NCBI GenBank assembly: GCA_963722555.1
Contig: CAVRNQ010000007.1
Coordinates: 310,001-374,000, forward strand
From: Bog-366 sp963722555
GTDB lineage: Bacteria; Acidobacteriota; Terriglobia; UBA7540
Direction of reading: 5' to 3'
DNA: 64,000 nt
Made by a program: the position numbers and the translations under genes. The notes under the pieces were generated by a model. It saw only the letters and a list, made by a program, of their open reading frames with translations. It had not been told where the DNA came from and did no database searches. Positions 42,615-51,495 of this stretch are shown in pieces. Numbering within the stretch: position 1 is the stretch's first letter; every line of letters begins with the position of its first letter.

Positions 42615-44009
42615 CTAGCGTACTACGCCAACTCGTTGCCGCTTGGCAATGATTCCCACGACGGCAAGATCATAGTGGGTATAAGCCCAGTAGGTGCCGC
42701 GCAACCAGAGAAGCGCCACGCGGTCGCCGGGCCAACTGGGAACGATAGGCCGTAGATTGTCCGCGGAGGAGTCCGCGGTAATCGGCATCCACGACCAGGA
42801 AGCGCCCCCATCGGTGGTCGTCCCCTTGAAGATCTCGTAGTGTCGCTTGCCATCCGCTCTGCTCCGAAGTGGCATTCCCGACTTGGGCTGGACGTTGGTG
42901 GAGATGTAGACGGTGTCGGTATCACCCGGATCCAGTGTGATATTGCCCGTGTAATCCAACTCGCTTGCGTAAAGGCAGCTCCCCGCATAGGCAATCTCGT
43001 GATCAATCCATTTTTCCCCATCCCAACGCGCATAGTGGTAGCGATGATCCTCGCCGGCGTGTTGGGGCGGCGTGCCCGCCGGCACTTTCCGGACCGAGTA
43101 GGCCACAAAAGGCCGGCCCGCGCGATCCAGATGGATGTCGCTGGTCCAGGCGATGTTCTCCGCATTCCCGGGGAAAATCCGCGTCCCTTCCGCGGGGTCT
43201 TTTAGCCCCTCCGCAAGGCTGCGGATCGGTGTCCCATCCGACTTGTAGAGTATGCCGTCCTTGTAATAGATGTGATAGTTGCTGTTGTTGCTGAATTCCT
43301 GCGGGTGCCCATCGGTATAGAACATGTGCACGGTATCAGCCCCGTTGGATACGTATTTCACATACGGGCGGTGCGGGAATTGCGCCGGAACATCGATGAG
43401 GACACCCCCGGTCTTCCAGGTTTCACCCAGGTCGTCAGACCACGCACAGGAAGGCTTGTTTCGATCGTCGAGGCCACGAAAGAAATTGTAGATTCGTCCT
43501 TTGCCGCCATTCTCAACGCCGAGCCAAAGCAGGTTCGAGTAGGTAATCCGCGAAGTCTCACTGGGAACGAAGGTGCGCTCCGGTTGCCACTCCGCCGGGT
43601 CGTCGGGCTCCACTGAAATCCGATAGTAGAAACGATTCTCCACGCCATGCTGGGCATAAACCGTCAGAATCCGACCATCCGGGCGGACGAGGAAAGCCGG
43701 CGAATTGTGGTCGTCATATCGGTTGTCTGGCCCGTCGGATAGGTTTGGGTGCAAGACGTCGAGGCGTTTGTGGCCTGTGGAAAGCTCGTACGTGACAACT
43801 TCGATGTTTCCACAGCGGGCCGCCTCGTGAATGCCGGCAGCCACCGAGCCGATCAGTAGTCTGTCTTTGTAAACAATCGCACGCTCGTCCTGGAACCAAC
43901 ACCAACCTCCGTCATCGTTGAAGACAATGACGGGCTGCGGCTGTCGCCCCCAAAGACCCGGCCCCGAAATCGCGGCCCAGACAAACAGGAATAGGAATCG
44001 AATCCTCAA
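42615..44009 (-). CDS. Secreted BNR-repeat protein (possible polysaccharide lyase)
   Basis: Encodes 464 aa from TTG 44009, chosen because GGAGGT lies five bases upstream and a proper signal peptide (RIRFLFLFVWAAISGPGLWG) follows at once. The mature protein begins with FNDDGGWCWFQDERAI and carries GNIEVVTYEL, YDDHNSPAFLVRPDGRIL and several Asp-box-like turns, as in BNR_4-type seven-bladed propellers. Some members of this group are polysaccharide lyases, including ones acting near rhamnose-glucuronate linkages; others are uncharacterised. Its setting near a rhamnosidase locus makes a glycan role likely. Confidence 0.7.
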   Translation of the reverse strand: MRIRFLFLFVWAAISGPGLWGRQPQPVIVFNDDGGWCWFQDERAIVYKDRLLIGSVAAGIHEAARCGNIEVVTYELSTGHKRLDVLHPNLSDGPDNRYDDHNSPAFLVRPDGRILTVYAQHGVENRFYYRISVEPDDPAEWQPERTFVPSETSRITYSNLLWLGVENGGKGRIYNFFRGLDDRNKPSCAWSDDLGETWKTGGVLIDVPAQFPHRPYVKYVSNGADTVHMFYTDGHPQEFSNNSNYHIYYKDGILYKSDGTPIRSLAEGLKDPAEGTRIFPGNAENIAWTSDIHLDRAGRPFVAYSVRKVPAGTPPQHAGEDHRYHYARWDGEKWIDHEIAYAGSCLYASELDYTGNITLDPGDTDTVYISTNVQPKSGMPLRSRADGKRHYEIFKGTTTDGGASWSWMPITADSSADNLRPIVPSWPGDRVALLWLRGTYWAYTHYDLAVVGIIAKRQRVGVVR

Positions 44010-44338
44010 CTCAAACCTCCCGGTAGTTGGAGCGGTAAGGCAACACGGTCGAGCACCCGGTCGCAACCCCCGCAATCAATCCCACCAAGATTTCCGTTTT
44101 GGCACCCTGGCCGGCATCCATTCTACGCCCGACCGCGTAGCGTCTAAAAACTCAAATGAAGACCACATCTCGACCCAGGAATGCCCGGCACAGATTTCCT
44201 CTTGGATCTGCGGTTGGTTGTAGTCTCTTGTGCGCTGCCGCGTCAACACCTCGCTAAACAGCCAGGCACAGTCTGTGCCCGCATTACGAGGAGTGCCGTG
44301 CGGTTGACGGTGATTATCGGAGCTTGCTTGGTCCCGTC
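44010..44338. other. Intergenic stretch, no gene seen
   Basis: About 330 bases upstream of the BNR gene, probably holding its promoter. No supported open frame. Confidence 0.35.
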
Positions 44339-44464
44339 TCAGGCTGCCTCGCGATAATAGTAGTTCAGCATTCCGCCCAGCCGCTGACGATACTGAATCG
44401 GTCCACCGTTCGCGGTACCTGACTCTTCCTCTATGATCAGCCGGTTGCCCAGCCCGCGATCTCC
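44339..44464 (-). pseudogene. Integrase-type transposase, C-terminal tail (IS481/IS3-like)
   Basis: Forty-one codons ending at TGA 44341-44339 read GLGNRLIIEEESG then QYRQRLGGMLNYYYREAA. The last part is a typical C-terminus of rve-type transposases, in which R-L-G-G-x-L-x-Y-Y-x-R-x-A-A closes the protein. The catalytic core is missing. Confidence 0.6.
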
Positions 44465-44483
44465 TCCCAGCCAGGACTGGCGA

Positions 44484-44807
44484 TCAGGAAATGCGTGCGC
44501 TTTGGGAACTCCTTTCGTCGCGTCCGTTCGTTTTGGTCACAATATGCAATGAAGGCGGCTTACCTGGTGGGAAGGTCTTAATCTTCGCGAGCGTTGCGCC
44601 GAAGACTTGTCCGGGGACGAAGATCACAGGCGCAAACGGGATTGCAGTTGAGAAGCTCGCAACCTGACGTACATATTTGGCTGATAGTCCGAGCACAGAT
44701 CGCATTCCCTCATTGACAACAATTACCGCGGCGCTGACTACAAATAGAATCACCGCAAGAACCACAACCACACAGACCACTGTCAACAGCTCTAAAAGGC
44801 CGTACAT
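44484..44807 (-). CDS. Small membrane protein
   Basis: Encodes 107 aa; GAAGGAAGG just upstream of the ATG supports the start. One strong hydrophobic segment covers residues 8-30 (VVCVVVVLAVILFVVSAAVIV), and a weaker one lies near 52-65. The last 40 residues are polar and may be a tail or frame decay. No family recognised. Confidence 0.5.
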   Translation of the reverse strand: MYGLLELLTVVCVVVVLAVILFVVSAAVIVVNEGMRSVLGLSAKYVRQVASFSTAIPFAPVIFVPGQVFGATLAKIKTFPPGKPPSLHIVTKTNGRDERSSQSARIS

Positions 44808-44974
44808 GTAACCTTCCTTCTGTCACCCTGGAGCACCTGCCTCTGCCCTCCTGGGTGGGGAAAACGCGGGTGGGAGGAATCAACTTCCACCAGCTTCGCA
44901 TGCGCCGGGTGACCGAAGCGCTCCTGGCCTTATCCGGTTGGCGCGCCTGTAACACCTATTGCGGTTACACAAGA

Positions 44975-45670
44975 CTAGTCGTGCAGGATCACGCTGAGCA
45001 GGCCACTATGGACCGTCAACCCGCCCATGGGGCCGTCGTATTCGACAAGGCCAAGCTTCCTGAACTTGTTCATGAAATGACTGACCCGCGACCGGGTGGT
45101 GCCCACCATTTGCGCCAAGTTTTCCTGATTGATTCTGGGAAGGACAGATTCGGATCTACCTTCCTTGCCAAAATGAGCCAGCAGCAAGAGAATCCGGGCC
45201 AGGCGCTTCTCGCTGGAGTTGAAAAGCTGGTCGACGAGATCCTCTTCATATCGGATGTTGCGTGAAAGCAGATGCGTGAGGAACAATTCCGAAATGTCGT
45301 GCTGCTCGTGCAGCATGCGCGCTATCAGCGGCTTCGCAATCCTGACCAGATTGCAATCTGCCATCGTGGTAGCCGTTGCGAAGCGCAACTGCTGACCTGC
45401 CAGGCATCCCTCGCCGAAGAAGTCACCGTCGCCCAGGATGGCGACGATCGCTTCCTTGCCTTGGTCGGATGTCACCGCGAGCTTCACCTTGCCTTGTCGG
45501 ATGTAGAACACGGAATCCGCAGGTTGTCCTTGGCAGAAGATGTTGCGGTTCGCGCCGTATTCAACGTCGGTTTTCCCGTCGGCGAATCCAGCGAGGAGGG
45601 CTTCCCAATCGACAGGCTGGTTTTTCTGATTTGCCGTAATAACCTCAGGCTGGCTTCTGTTACGCGCCAT
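44975..45670 (-). CDS. CRP/FNR-family transcription regulator
   Basis: Encodes 231 aa. ATG 45670 is preceded by AGGGAGG six bases upstream. An N-terminal cyclic-nucleotide-binding-like beta barrel (about 35-125; FYIRQGKVKLAVTS, GDFFGEGCLAG) joins via a long helix to a Crp-type helix-turn-helix at about 182-208 (NQENLAQMVGTTRSRVSHFM). No FNR cysteine cluster is seen, so an iron-sulphur sensor is unlikely. The effector is unknown. It is followed upstream by an ABM-domain gene on the same strand, about 110 bases away. Confidence 0.88.
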   Translation of the reverse strand: MARNRSQPEVITANQKNQPVDWEALLAGFADGKTDVEYGANRNIFCQGQPADSVFYIRQGKVKLAVTSDQGKEAIVAILGDGDFFGEGCLAGQQLRFATATTMADCNLVRIAKPLIARMLHEQHDISELFLTHLLSRNIRYEEDLVDQLFNSSEKRLARILLLLAHFGKEGRSESVLPRINQENLAQMVGTTRSRVSHFMNKFRKLGLVEYDGPMGGLTVHSGLLSVILHD

Positions 45671-45783
45671 AACAACCTCCCTCTGCTTGCTGACGGCGAG
45701 CCGTATCCTCAACACTAATTGGCTTCTGGCGAGGTCCTGACACCACCTCGCGGGTTGGCCTCACCTCAATGCAGTCCAATTGT

Positions 45784-46212
45784 CTACGCAACTTCCCTTT
45801 GAAAGTCACTCGCCAGCCCCCCAGCAGCAATGGCTCGAAAGATCGACCTGGAAACCTCATATATTTCAATGTGAGGAGCTCCTTCAACCATGCGGACGAA
45901 GGAGCGAAGCAATTCGCCGTTGTCGGAGGTCGAGTTGGAAACCTCACATACGCTAACGTCGGGAGGGTCCTTGACTAGTTTTGCCAGGGTCACCAGCACT
46001 TCGCATCTTTCGTCGTTATGGCTGATCCGGCTTTCTTTCCTATCCCAGAAACTGATTGCGACGGCTTCAGTTCCATCTGGGACAACGAATGCGATGTGGC
46101 CCCGAAAGCCTTGCTCTTTTCGAAGCAGCGGGTCAATTTCGTTCTGAAGCGTCTGAATAAATTCTGTGACGCTATTCGGCTTGAGCCGCATGGTGATACT
46201 ACGCGCAAACAC
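45784..46212 (-). CDS. ABM-domain (antibiotic biosynthesis monooxygenase-like) protein
   Basis: Encodes 142 aa from GTG 46212. The first 100 residues form a ferredoxin-like ABM domain: ARSITMRLKPNSVTEF, IDPLLRKEQGFRGHIAF, TEAVAISFWDRKE. Related small proteins in soil bacteria end in YEV(S/A)xSxFxxIAA, as here. The middle seems to hold a partial repeat (LVKDPPDVSVCEVSNS and MVEGAPHIEIYEVSRS), making it longer than usual. GGAGGT overlaps the start closely, so the exact start is less certain. Role unknown. Confidence 0.65.
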   Translation of the reverse strand: MFARSITMRLKPNSVTEFIQTLQNEIDPLLRKEQGFRGHIAFVVPDGTEAVAISFWDRKESRISHNDERCEVLVTLAKLVKDPPDVSVCEVSNSTSDNGELLRSFVRMVEGAPHIEIYEVSRSIFRAIAAGGLASDFQREVA

Positions 46213-46813
46213 GACCTCCGTCTCCTTGCTGAAAGCGGGCCTGTGCGATCAAAAGGAACCAGTTTTTGGCGCCGTCCTGACCCCGCCTTGCGCGTCGGAC
46301 TCGCTCCAGGGCAGTTTCACGGTGCGAATGGGCTGCTTCCTCAGACTTATCCCTCCAATGCTTCGTCATCGACAATCAGGATCTTTCCCGACAGACGACC
46401 CTCCTCGCGGAGCGAGCAAGCATATCTTCCAGGAGGAACAGGCACAATTCTGCGTGTCGAAACGTGTCAAAAAGAATTCGGTTTTTCATAACGCACCTCG
46501 CTCGATCTTGTAGATTCGAGCCCCGGGCTTTCGTCCACACCTGATGGGGCAGGCCGCCTGCCAAACCTGCGAAACTGTTAAATCTTTCTATCTGCTTGAT
46601 GAAAGGAGGGTTAGGCAGGGCATTCGTCTGGGTGCCGGAAGGCCAAACTGGTTGTCCTGGCCGATTTCAGCCAATGAAGTGGCAGATTCCAGCCAACGTT
46701 AAGAGTGGTACAGATCTATTCTTAACCCGGAATTTCCGATTTCAACATTATCTTTGCGCAAAACCATATGCCCGCCACCCTCTGGTGTCAAGCTCGGATC
46801 ACCGTGGCCACAG
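46213..46813. other. Gene debris region
   Basis: About 600 bases without an intact gene. A minus-strand frame holds GKILIVDDEA near 46380, the start of a response-regulator receiver domain, directly followed by a stop. The rest is unrecognised. Confidence 0.4.
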
Positions 46814-47245
46814 TTAGGTGGCAAGTGCGGCTCGTTTGGCAGTTCCGCCGACTGGCTTGGTCTGGTTCTCGCCTCGCGCCAGCACTTCCGTTTCAAACGA
46901 CTGGAGCCGAGACGTCAGGGCTGCGCCACGCTCCCAGATCTTCTCCGAACCGATCAACTGGAAGGTCGGATCTTGGGAGAGCCTCTGGGCGTCGTTGAGG
47001 TCTTCGTAACCAGCCAGGCGGCTATAGACGGATTGCCGCAGCAGGTCGGCGAAAGGAAACTGCGTATTCTTCCCACGGCGGGAGTCCGTCAGATGTTGTT
47101 CGATCAATGCTCCGAACCCGAGTCGCTCGTCGAGTTCGCGCACCAGGATCAGGCCGCCGTCGGAAGTGACGCGGGAACCTTGGAAATCGATCTTGAGAGA
47201 GGCGTTGAAGGAGAGCTGGAATGGCTGATTTTGTTTCTCACCCAC
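46814..47245 (-). pseudogene. IS1380-family transposase, N-terminal relic
   Basis: The 143-codon frame encodes the start of an IS1380 transposase: FQGSRVTSDGGLILVRELDE, LADSR-like LTDSRRGKNTQFPFADLLRQ, SRLAGYEDLNDAQRLSQDP and LIGSEKIWERGAALTS. It ends after the first third, so the DDE core is missing. Confidence 0.85.
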
Positions 47246-47440
47246 TGGGTGTGGACCTCCGGAGCTGCTTCATCGCGTTCGAACCCGCATAAATATTGAT
47301 GCTGACGAACATCCGAAGATTCGCAAGTGGACTTCAAAATGGAAATGTGGGATTAAAGCAACTCCAGAAGAGGAACATTCGCATATACGGATTTATAAAC
47401 AACCACTACGCGGGGTTCGCTCCTGAGACGGTCTGGCTTT

Positions 47441-47602
47441 TCAACGAACTCTGGGCAGAATGAAGTCTCGACTATTTTGGAATCTACCGAGCCTGAGTTC
47501 AGTCCAATACCACTCGATTCCCTCCAGCGTCTGCACCGAGCGCAGCAGGGCGAGGGCCTTTTCGATGGTTTCGAGAGCGGCTTTCTCTTTCGGGTTCGGC
47601 AT
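47441..47602 (-). CDS. Possible small protein, 53 aa
   Basis: ATG 47602 has GAGG seven bases upstream. The first 38 residues (KEKAALETIEKALALLRSV, then EGIEWYW) are helical and protein-like. No family recognised. It may be a shortened gene, since relics lie on both sides. Confidence 0.35.
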   Translation of the reverse strand: MPNPKEKAALETIEKALALLRSVQTLEGIEWYWTELRLGRFQNSRDFILPRVR

Positions 47603-47868
47603 CGCTTAACCTCTACGCGGCTGCTGGAGCGGTCAGGTCGAAGCGCTTCTTCAAGTGGTTAAGCCGGGAATAGGGAATGATTCCTTCATGCTACATCCTG
47701 CCGACCACGATTCCCGGAGAAATTCGGACGTGCGTTGCGAAAGCACGAACAGCAGGCTCGGAAAAGTCCCCAGCTAGCTGAAATCTTCCCCAGTTGCCGT
47801 CCGGGATGAGGAGGCTTCCGGCAAACGAGTTTGCCTCCTACTCCTTCGGAGGCTGTCAATGCCCGCCT

Positions 47869-49071
47869 CTAGCGCCCGAACAGTTTGCGGAGGCCGCTGT
47901 CTTTCAGCGCAGCCCTGACGCGGTCCTCATCCATCCAGCCGGGGTGCGGGACCGCCAATGGCGGGACGGCAGCAGGCAAGAGCGAAGGGACGTGCCGCTT
48001 GACCGCCGCGTCTGCTAGAAGGTATCCATGGTTTTCCAGGACCGCTGCTTCAGCGTCGGAAAACGAGTCGAGGTCGGTGCGGATTCCCGCTATCACATCG
48101 GACGCCAGCTCTTTCGAGTACCCGCCACTGCTGTCGTAGCTCGATGTCGCGCCGCCGATGCCCCAATACGTCCCCTCCATGACGCCGCTGATGAAATTCG
48201 CCATCAGCCAGCGTTTCCGCACCGCCAAAGCCTGGTTTTCTGGAATCGCCAGGTAACGCTTCACTTCCCACACGAGGTCCGTGTCGGTACCGATGCCGAA
48301 CAGCGCCCCTCCGTCTGAGCTCAGCACGACCGCGTGGTCTTTCCAGACGGGCTCCAGCCCCAGGTTGTCGTATACCCCGCCGTCGCTCAGCGTCAGGCCA
48401 CGGATGCACTTGTCTCTTTCCGCCCCTTGCGGCACCTTGCCGCCTGTCAGCTTCGCCGGGTCTAAATCCATCCTGAGCGGCTTGAACACAGGCGGGAAGG
48501 AGGAGGATGCGGCGACTGCGAACGCCAGGGGAAGGCCGGGCGGCGGAGGCTCGTGCCCGGCTTCGTAGTCGCCAATCCGCGTCTTCTGGAAAACCCAGTT
48601 GACCCCGAATGCAAGGTCGGTGGCGCAAAATACGAATCGCGGGGCATCGGGCAGGTCGGCGAGCTTGAGCGTGGTCAGGTGCTTCTCATATTGCCCGGCA
48701 AGGGCCTCGGCTCCCGTCTTCCACGGCAGGAGCGAAGCCGCCAGCGCTGGCGTGCGGATGTTTGTGGATGTGAACTGGCGGAACGGAGCGGCCACCCTGC
48801 CCTCCCAGTCGGGTACGGGGCCGCTCAGCGGCCACGGCAGCCGTGTGGCGAGATGTGCGCTGATGATGCTGCCGCCCGATACCGACGAGATGGTCCTCAG
48901 CCTCGCGAGCATGCCGAACTCGTTCAAACGCCTCAGTGCGCCGAGATGGAAGAGCGCGGCACGGTAGCCGCCGCCCGACAGGCACAGCCCGGTTCCGTCC
49001 CGCTCTGCTTTCGGCTTCGGCAGGTACGTACTCGCCGCGTGGTTCGTTACGCCAGCATTGTTTGTGGGCAT
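47869..49071 (-). CDS. Patatin-like phospholipase
   Basis: Encodes 400 aa. The patatin fold is marked by the oxyanion loop LSGGGYRAALFHLG near residues 32-45, the nucleophile serine in VSGGS (G-x-S-x-G-type, near 65), and the catalytic aspartate in LSDGGVYDNLG near 232. It hydrolyses acyl esters of lipids, acting as a Ser-Asp dyad enzyme. No signal peptide, so it is cytoplasmic or delivered otherwise. A similar gene architecture occurs in bacterial lipid turnover and in some anti-phage systems, but no cyclic-nucleotide synthase is adjacent. Confidence 0.85.
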   Translation of the reverse strand: MPTNNAGVTNHAASTYLPKPKAERDGTGLCLSGGGYRAALFHLGALRRLNEFGMLARLRTISSVSGGSIISAHLATRLPWPLSGPVPDWEGRVAAPFRQFTSTNIRTPALAASLLPWKTGAEALAGQYEKHLTTLKLADLPDAPRFVFCATDLAFGVNWVFQKTRIGDYEAGHEPPPPGLPLAFAVAASSSFPPVFKPLRMDLDPAKLTGGKVPQGAERDKCIRGLTLSDGGVYDNLGLEPVWKDHAVVLSSDGGALFGIGTDTDLVWEVKRYLAIPENQALAVRKRWLMANFISGVMEGTYWGIGGATSSYDSSGGYSKELASDVIAGIRTDLDSFSDAEAAVLENHGYLLADAAVKRHVPSLLPAAVPPLAVPHPGWMDEDRVRAALKDSGLRKLFGR

Positions 49072-49119
49072 TTGCGTGGCATTTTAGCACGGCATCGGGG
49101 ATGGTGGTCGAAAGGAGCG

Positions 49120-49281
49120 GCATTTACGTTTGCCGTCCGTCGCGGGGACGCCATCCTCATGCGGCCCCTGCTCTTGCACGCCTCCTCCTCGGCAGCGGAA
49201 CCAGCCAGCCGCCGGGTCATCCACGTCGAGTTCGCCGCCGACGAACTGCCGCACGGCATGCAGTGGCATGAGCGCGTTTGA
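49120..49281 (+). pseudogene. Phytanoyl-CoA dioxygenase family protein, C-terminal tail
   Basis: Fifty-three codons ending at TGA 49279-49281 read GDAILMRPLLLHASS, then RRVIHVEFAADELPHGMQWH, typical of the C-terminal strand pair of PhyH-type non-heme iron dioxygenases, including the distal iron-binding histidine and the 2-oxoglutarate arginine. The proximal H-x-D is absent. The upstream part of the frame is antisense to the patatin gene. Confidence 0.6.
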
Positions 49282-49387
49282 CAGATTTGGAAGACGCTGG
49301 AGCACCACAGGACGGCGAATACCGCCTGGAACTGCAAGTGTGGGGATTGGGCGCGTATCCTTAATCAAGCAGCGCAAGCCCAGAGCC

Positions 49388-49627
49388 TCACTGCGGCGGC
49401 GCGGTGCCTTCCTTTGGCCAAATCCTGTTGCCGTGGCTGTCGATATATCCGCAACGGGTGGAGTCGCACACCTCTGCAATGCCGTCGCGAAATGGCTGGT
49501 CTTTCCTGAACGACGGCCCGATGACGAACGAGCCAGCTTGGTTGATATAGCCGAACCCGCCGTCCCACCCAAAAGGGTCGAGCAGGGTTTTTTTCTCAAA
49601 AATCCTGACAAAGGTCCAGCCAGCCAA
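49388..49627 (-). CDS. WG-repeat protein, possibly truncated
   Basis: Encodes up to 79 aa from TTG 49627, with no clear ribosome binding site. Two units of the WG/KWG repeat are visible: GFGYINQAGSFVIGPSF and CGYIDSHGNRIW. Full WG-repeat proteins have many more units, so this may be a remnant. Function unknown. Confidence 0.5.
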   Translation of the reverse strand: MAGWTFVRIFEKKTLLDPFGWDGGFGYINQAGSFVIGPSFRKDQPFRDGIAEVCDSTRCGYIDSHGNRIWPKEGTAPPQ

Positions 49628-49653
49628 TGTATGTCATGCCGGCGAGGAAGGAT

Positions 49654-50160
49654 ATGACATACGGTGACGGACAGTTCTTGAGGGAAATGGGGATAGAGCC
49701 TTGCCTTCTGGATGACCCATTCCCCCGTCCCCTCCCGCCCCCGCTCCCTCCCGAATCACTGATTCCCTCCCTGACGGAGAAGGATGCATGCTGGATCCTG
49801 AATCTCGGGGTCACGTGGGAGCATGAACCCGAGCTGGGCTTCGTCCCGCCAAGGTGCCTCTGGGAATATCTATCCGGCTATCCGAATGGCATAAGGGAAG
49901 CCGTGGGGGAGGCGGTCAAGTCCCTGGAGGTCTCCCTGTCAGACGACGACCTCGACGACCTGGCGCAAGACATCGTGGCGATGTTCCTTGATTCTTCGAC
50001 TGACCTGGAGGACATAGTCGAGATGCACGTGACCTGCCCGCCGCCGCGCCCTGGGAGGTGCAGGTCGCAGCACTTCCACGGCTACATCAGGCACTGGGTG
50101 AGGTCGGCCCTACCGACGTTGCTCAGGGACAGGGTACCGAGGCCGGGCGACTTCAGGTAG
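49654..50160 (+). CDS. Hypothetical protein of the methyltransferase element
   Basis: Encodes 168 aa. AGGAAGGAT lies just before ATG 49654. The N-terminal part is proline-rich (RPLPPPLPPESL). The middle is acidic (SDDDLDDLAQDIVAMFLD), and the C-terminal LEDIVEM...CRSQHFHGYIR region recurs, nearly the same, in the 51495 protein. The recurring block has a Cys and His that might bind a metal. No known family. It stands first in the duplicated methyltransferase module. Confidence 0.6.
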   Translation: MTYGDGQFLREMGIEPCLLDDPFPRPLPPPLPPESLIPSLTEKDACWILNLGVTWEHEPELGFVPPRCLWEYLSGYPNGIREAVGEAVKSLEVSLSDDDLDDLAQDIVAMFLDSSTDLEDIVEMHVTCPPPRPGRCRSQHFHGYIRHWVRSALPTLLRDRVPRPGDFR

Positions 50161-50164
50161 CCCC

Positions 50165-50302
50165 ATGGACCCCGTGAAGCGGAGCAGGATGATGGCCGGA
50201 ATCAGGCCGGTCTCGAAGCTGGAGCTCGGGACCATCGCCATGGCGGAATCCCGGGCGGGGTGCAGGCTCCGGCTGGCGGGGCCACGGGTAGGGCGGACTT
50301 GA
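50165..50302 (+). CDS. Short Vsr-like N-terminal fragment
   Basis: Encodes 45 aa (MDPVKRSRMMAGIRPVSKLE...). The R-S-R-x-M-x-x-I-R pattern resembles the start of very-short-patch repair (Vsr) type endonucleases, but the catalytic domain is absent. It is repeated, with a one-base shift, in copy B. It may be a relic carried in the repeat or just a short unrelated protein. Confidence 0.35.
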   Translation: MDPVKRSRMMAGIRPVSKLELGTIAMAESRAGCRLRLAGPRVGRT

Positions 50303-50343
50303 GCCATGCAGCAATTCCGCCGCAACGAGACGCTCTGCTCTGG

Positions 50344-50368
50344 AAACTGTCCGACTATCGGACAGTTT
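50344..50368. promoter_or_regulatory. Perfect 11-bp palindrome upstream of methyltransferase
   Basis: AAACTGTCCGA, three bases, then TCGGACAGTTT. It lies 45 bases before the methyltransferase start and may be an operator or RNA hairpin controlling it. In copy B the inner 12 bases are deleted. Confidence 0.55.
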
Positions 50369-50412
50369 AGGTGAACAATGGTCACACGTTCATTTCAAAG
50401 ACTGGAGGCCCA

Positions 50413-51495
50413 ATGGGGAACCTGATCGTAGCACCGCCGCGTGAGATCGGCCGCGATCCAATCCACACCCTGGCCCGGTGGCGGCAGGAAGCGCCCAACC
50501 TTCCGAACATGGATGTTCTCCACGAGCGGATCGTGCTGGTTTCGCTGGCCAAATCGTGGGCCGGAAAATTCGGAGCGAAGGAAGCCGACGTTATGCGGTC
50601 GGCCCTGGCCGCGCGTCTCACCCTTGAGATGCGCCTGGGGGAGTTCCTGGCCAAGCTGGTAAGACGGGGAAGGCCAAAAGAAAAGGTCATCCCAGATGAC
50701 CTTTTACCGGAGTGGCTGACCAAGAACGCCTCCAGCGCCGCCCAAACGCTGGCCGCGACGCCGAAGCACTGGTTCGATAAAGTCGTCGAAGATGTGTTGA
50801 GCGGAGACTTGCGCTTAAACGTGAAGGAGATTTATCTTGAGGCGAAACGAATCGTCGCGGGGATGGCGGCGGAAGAAATCCCGCGCGAGGCCGAGGGAAT
50901 CATCCTGGGTGATTTCCGCGAGGCCGGGCGGGACATTCCCGACGAATCCGTGGCCCTGGTCTTCACGGATCCGCCTTACGATCGGGCCAGCCTCGAGCTT
51001 TATGGGGAAGCCGCAAGGCTGGCGAAGCGCGTCCTGCTGCCGGGAGGCAGCCTGCTAGCTTATGCGCCGAACTATGCTTTGCCCGAGGTTTTTGGTTTGT
51101 GCCAGGAGTACCTTTCCTATTGGTGGACGATCGCCATTCTGCATAGCGGCAGCCATGCATTAATGCGGGAGTTCGGACTACGCGTGGCCTGGAAGCCGCT
51201 GATCTGGTTCACAAAGGGCGGGCGATTCAATAAGCAGCAGATTCTGGTAGATGCGATCCAGGGAGGAGTCGGGAACGCGGGAAAGACCGAGCATGAATGG
51301 GAGCAGGGAATCATTGAAGCGGAGACCGTCGTCAAGGCGCTGACGTCGCCGCACGACCTCGTGCTCGACCCGATGTGCGGATCGGGAACCACGCTTCTCG
51401 CAGCGCGAAACTGCGGTCGGCGCTATTTGGGGATCGAGGCGAAAGTAGAGACGGCAAGTTTGGCGCGAGAGAGAATGGCAAAAAAGAAAAAGTGA
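50413..51495 (+). CDS. DNA methyltransferase, beta-class
   Basis: Encodes 360 aa. GGAGG lies four bases before ATG 50413. Residues 1-150 form a helical N-terminal domain (VSLAKSWAGKFGAKEADVMR, then a KNASSAAQTLAATPKHWFDK block) of a type seen before phage methyltransferases. The catalytic DPPY is at 186-189 and the AdoMet loop DPMCGSGTT at 319-327, the beta-class order for adenine N6 or cytosine N4. No restriction partner is adjacent, so it is an orphan enzyme, perhaps protecting the element's DNA. The next small gene starts inside its stop (TGATG). Confidence 0.85.
   Translation: MGNLIVAPPREIGRDPIHTLARWRQEAPNLPNMDVLHERIVLVSLAKSWAGKFGAKEADVMRSALAARLTLEMRLGEFLAKLVRRGRPKEKVIPDDLLPEWLTKNASSAAQTLAATPKHWFDKVVEDVLSGDLRLNVKEIYLEAKRIVAGMAAEEIPREAEGIILGDFREAGRDIPDESVALVFTDPPYDRASLELYGEAARLAKRVLLPGGSLLAYAPNYALPEVFGLCQEYLSYWWTIAILHSGSHALMREFGLRVAWKPLIWFTKGGRFNKQQILVDAIQGGVGNAGKTEHEWEQGIIEAETVVKALTSPHDLVLDPMCGSGTTLLAARNCGRRYLGIEAKVETASLARERMAKKKK

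Larger units (their letters stand above)
50002..50815 (+). repeat. Tandem duplication, copy A
   Basis: From the LEDIVEM coding block through the first 130 codons of the methyltransferase gene. It matches copy B (51504-52361) at DNA level, with small indels. Offset between copies is about 1.5 kb. Confidence 0.85.

Noticed and set aside
47869..49071. Patatin gene as part of a CBASS-like anti-phage system
   Set aside because: No cyclic-nucleotide synthase or sensor gene lies next to it; neighbours are gene fragments and a WG-repeat protein.
49570..49600. T-run near 49590 as an intrinsic terminator
   Set aside because: No stable stem precedes it, and it is part of the WG-repeat frame on the other strand (lysine codons).
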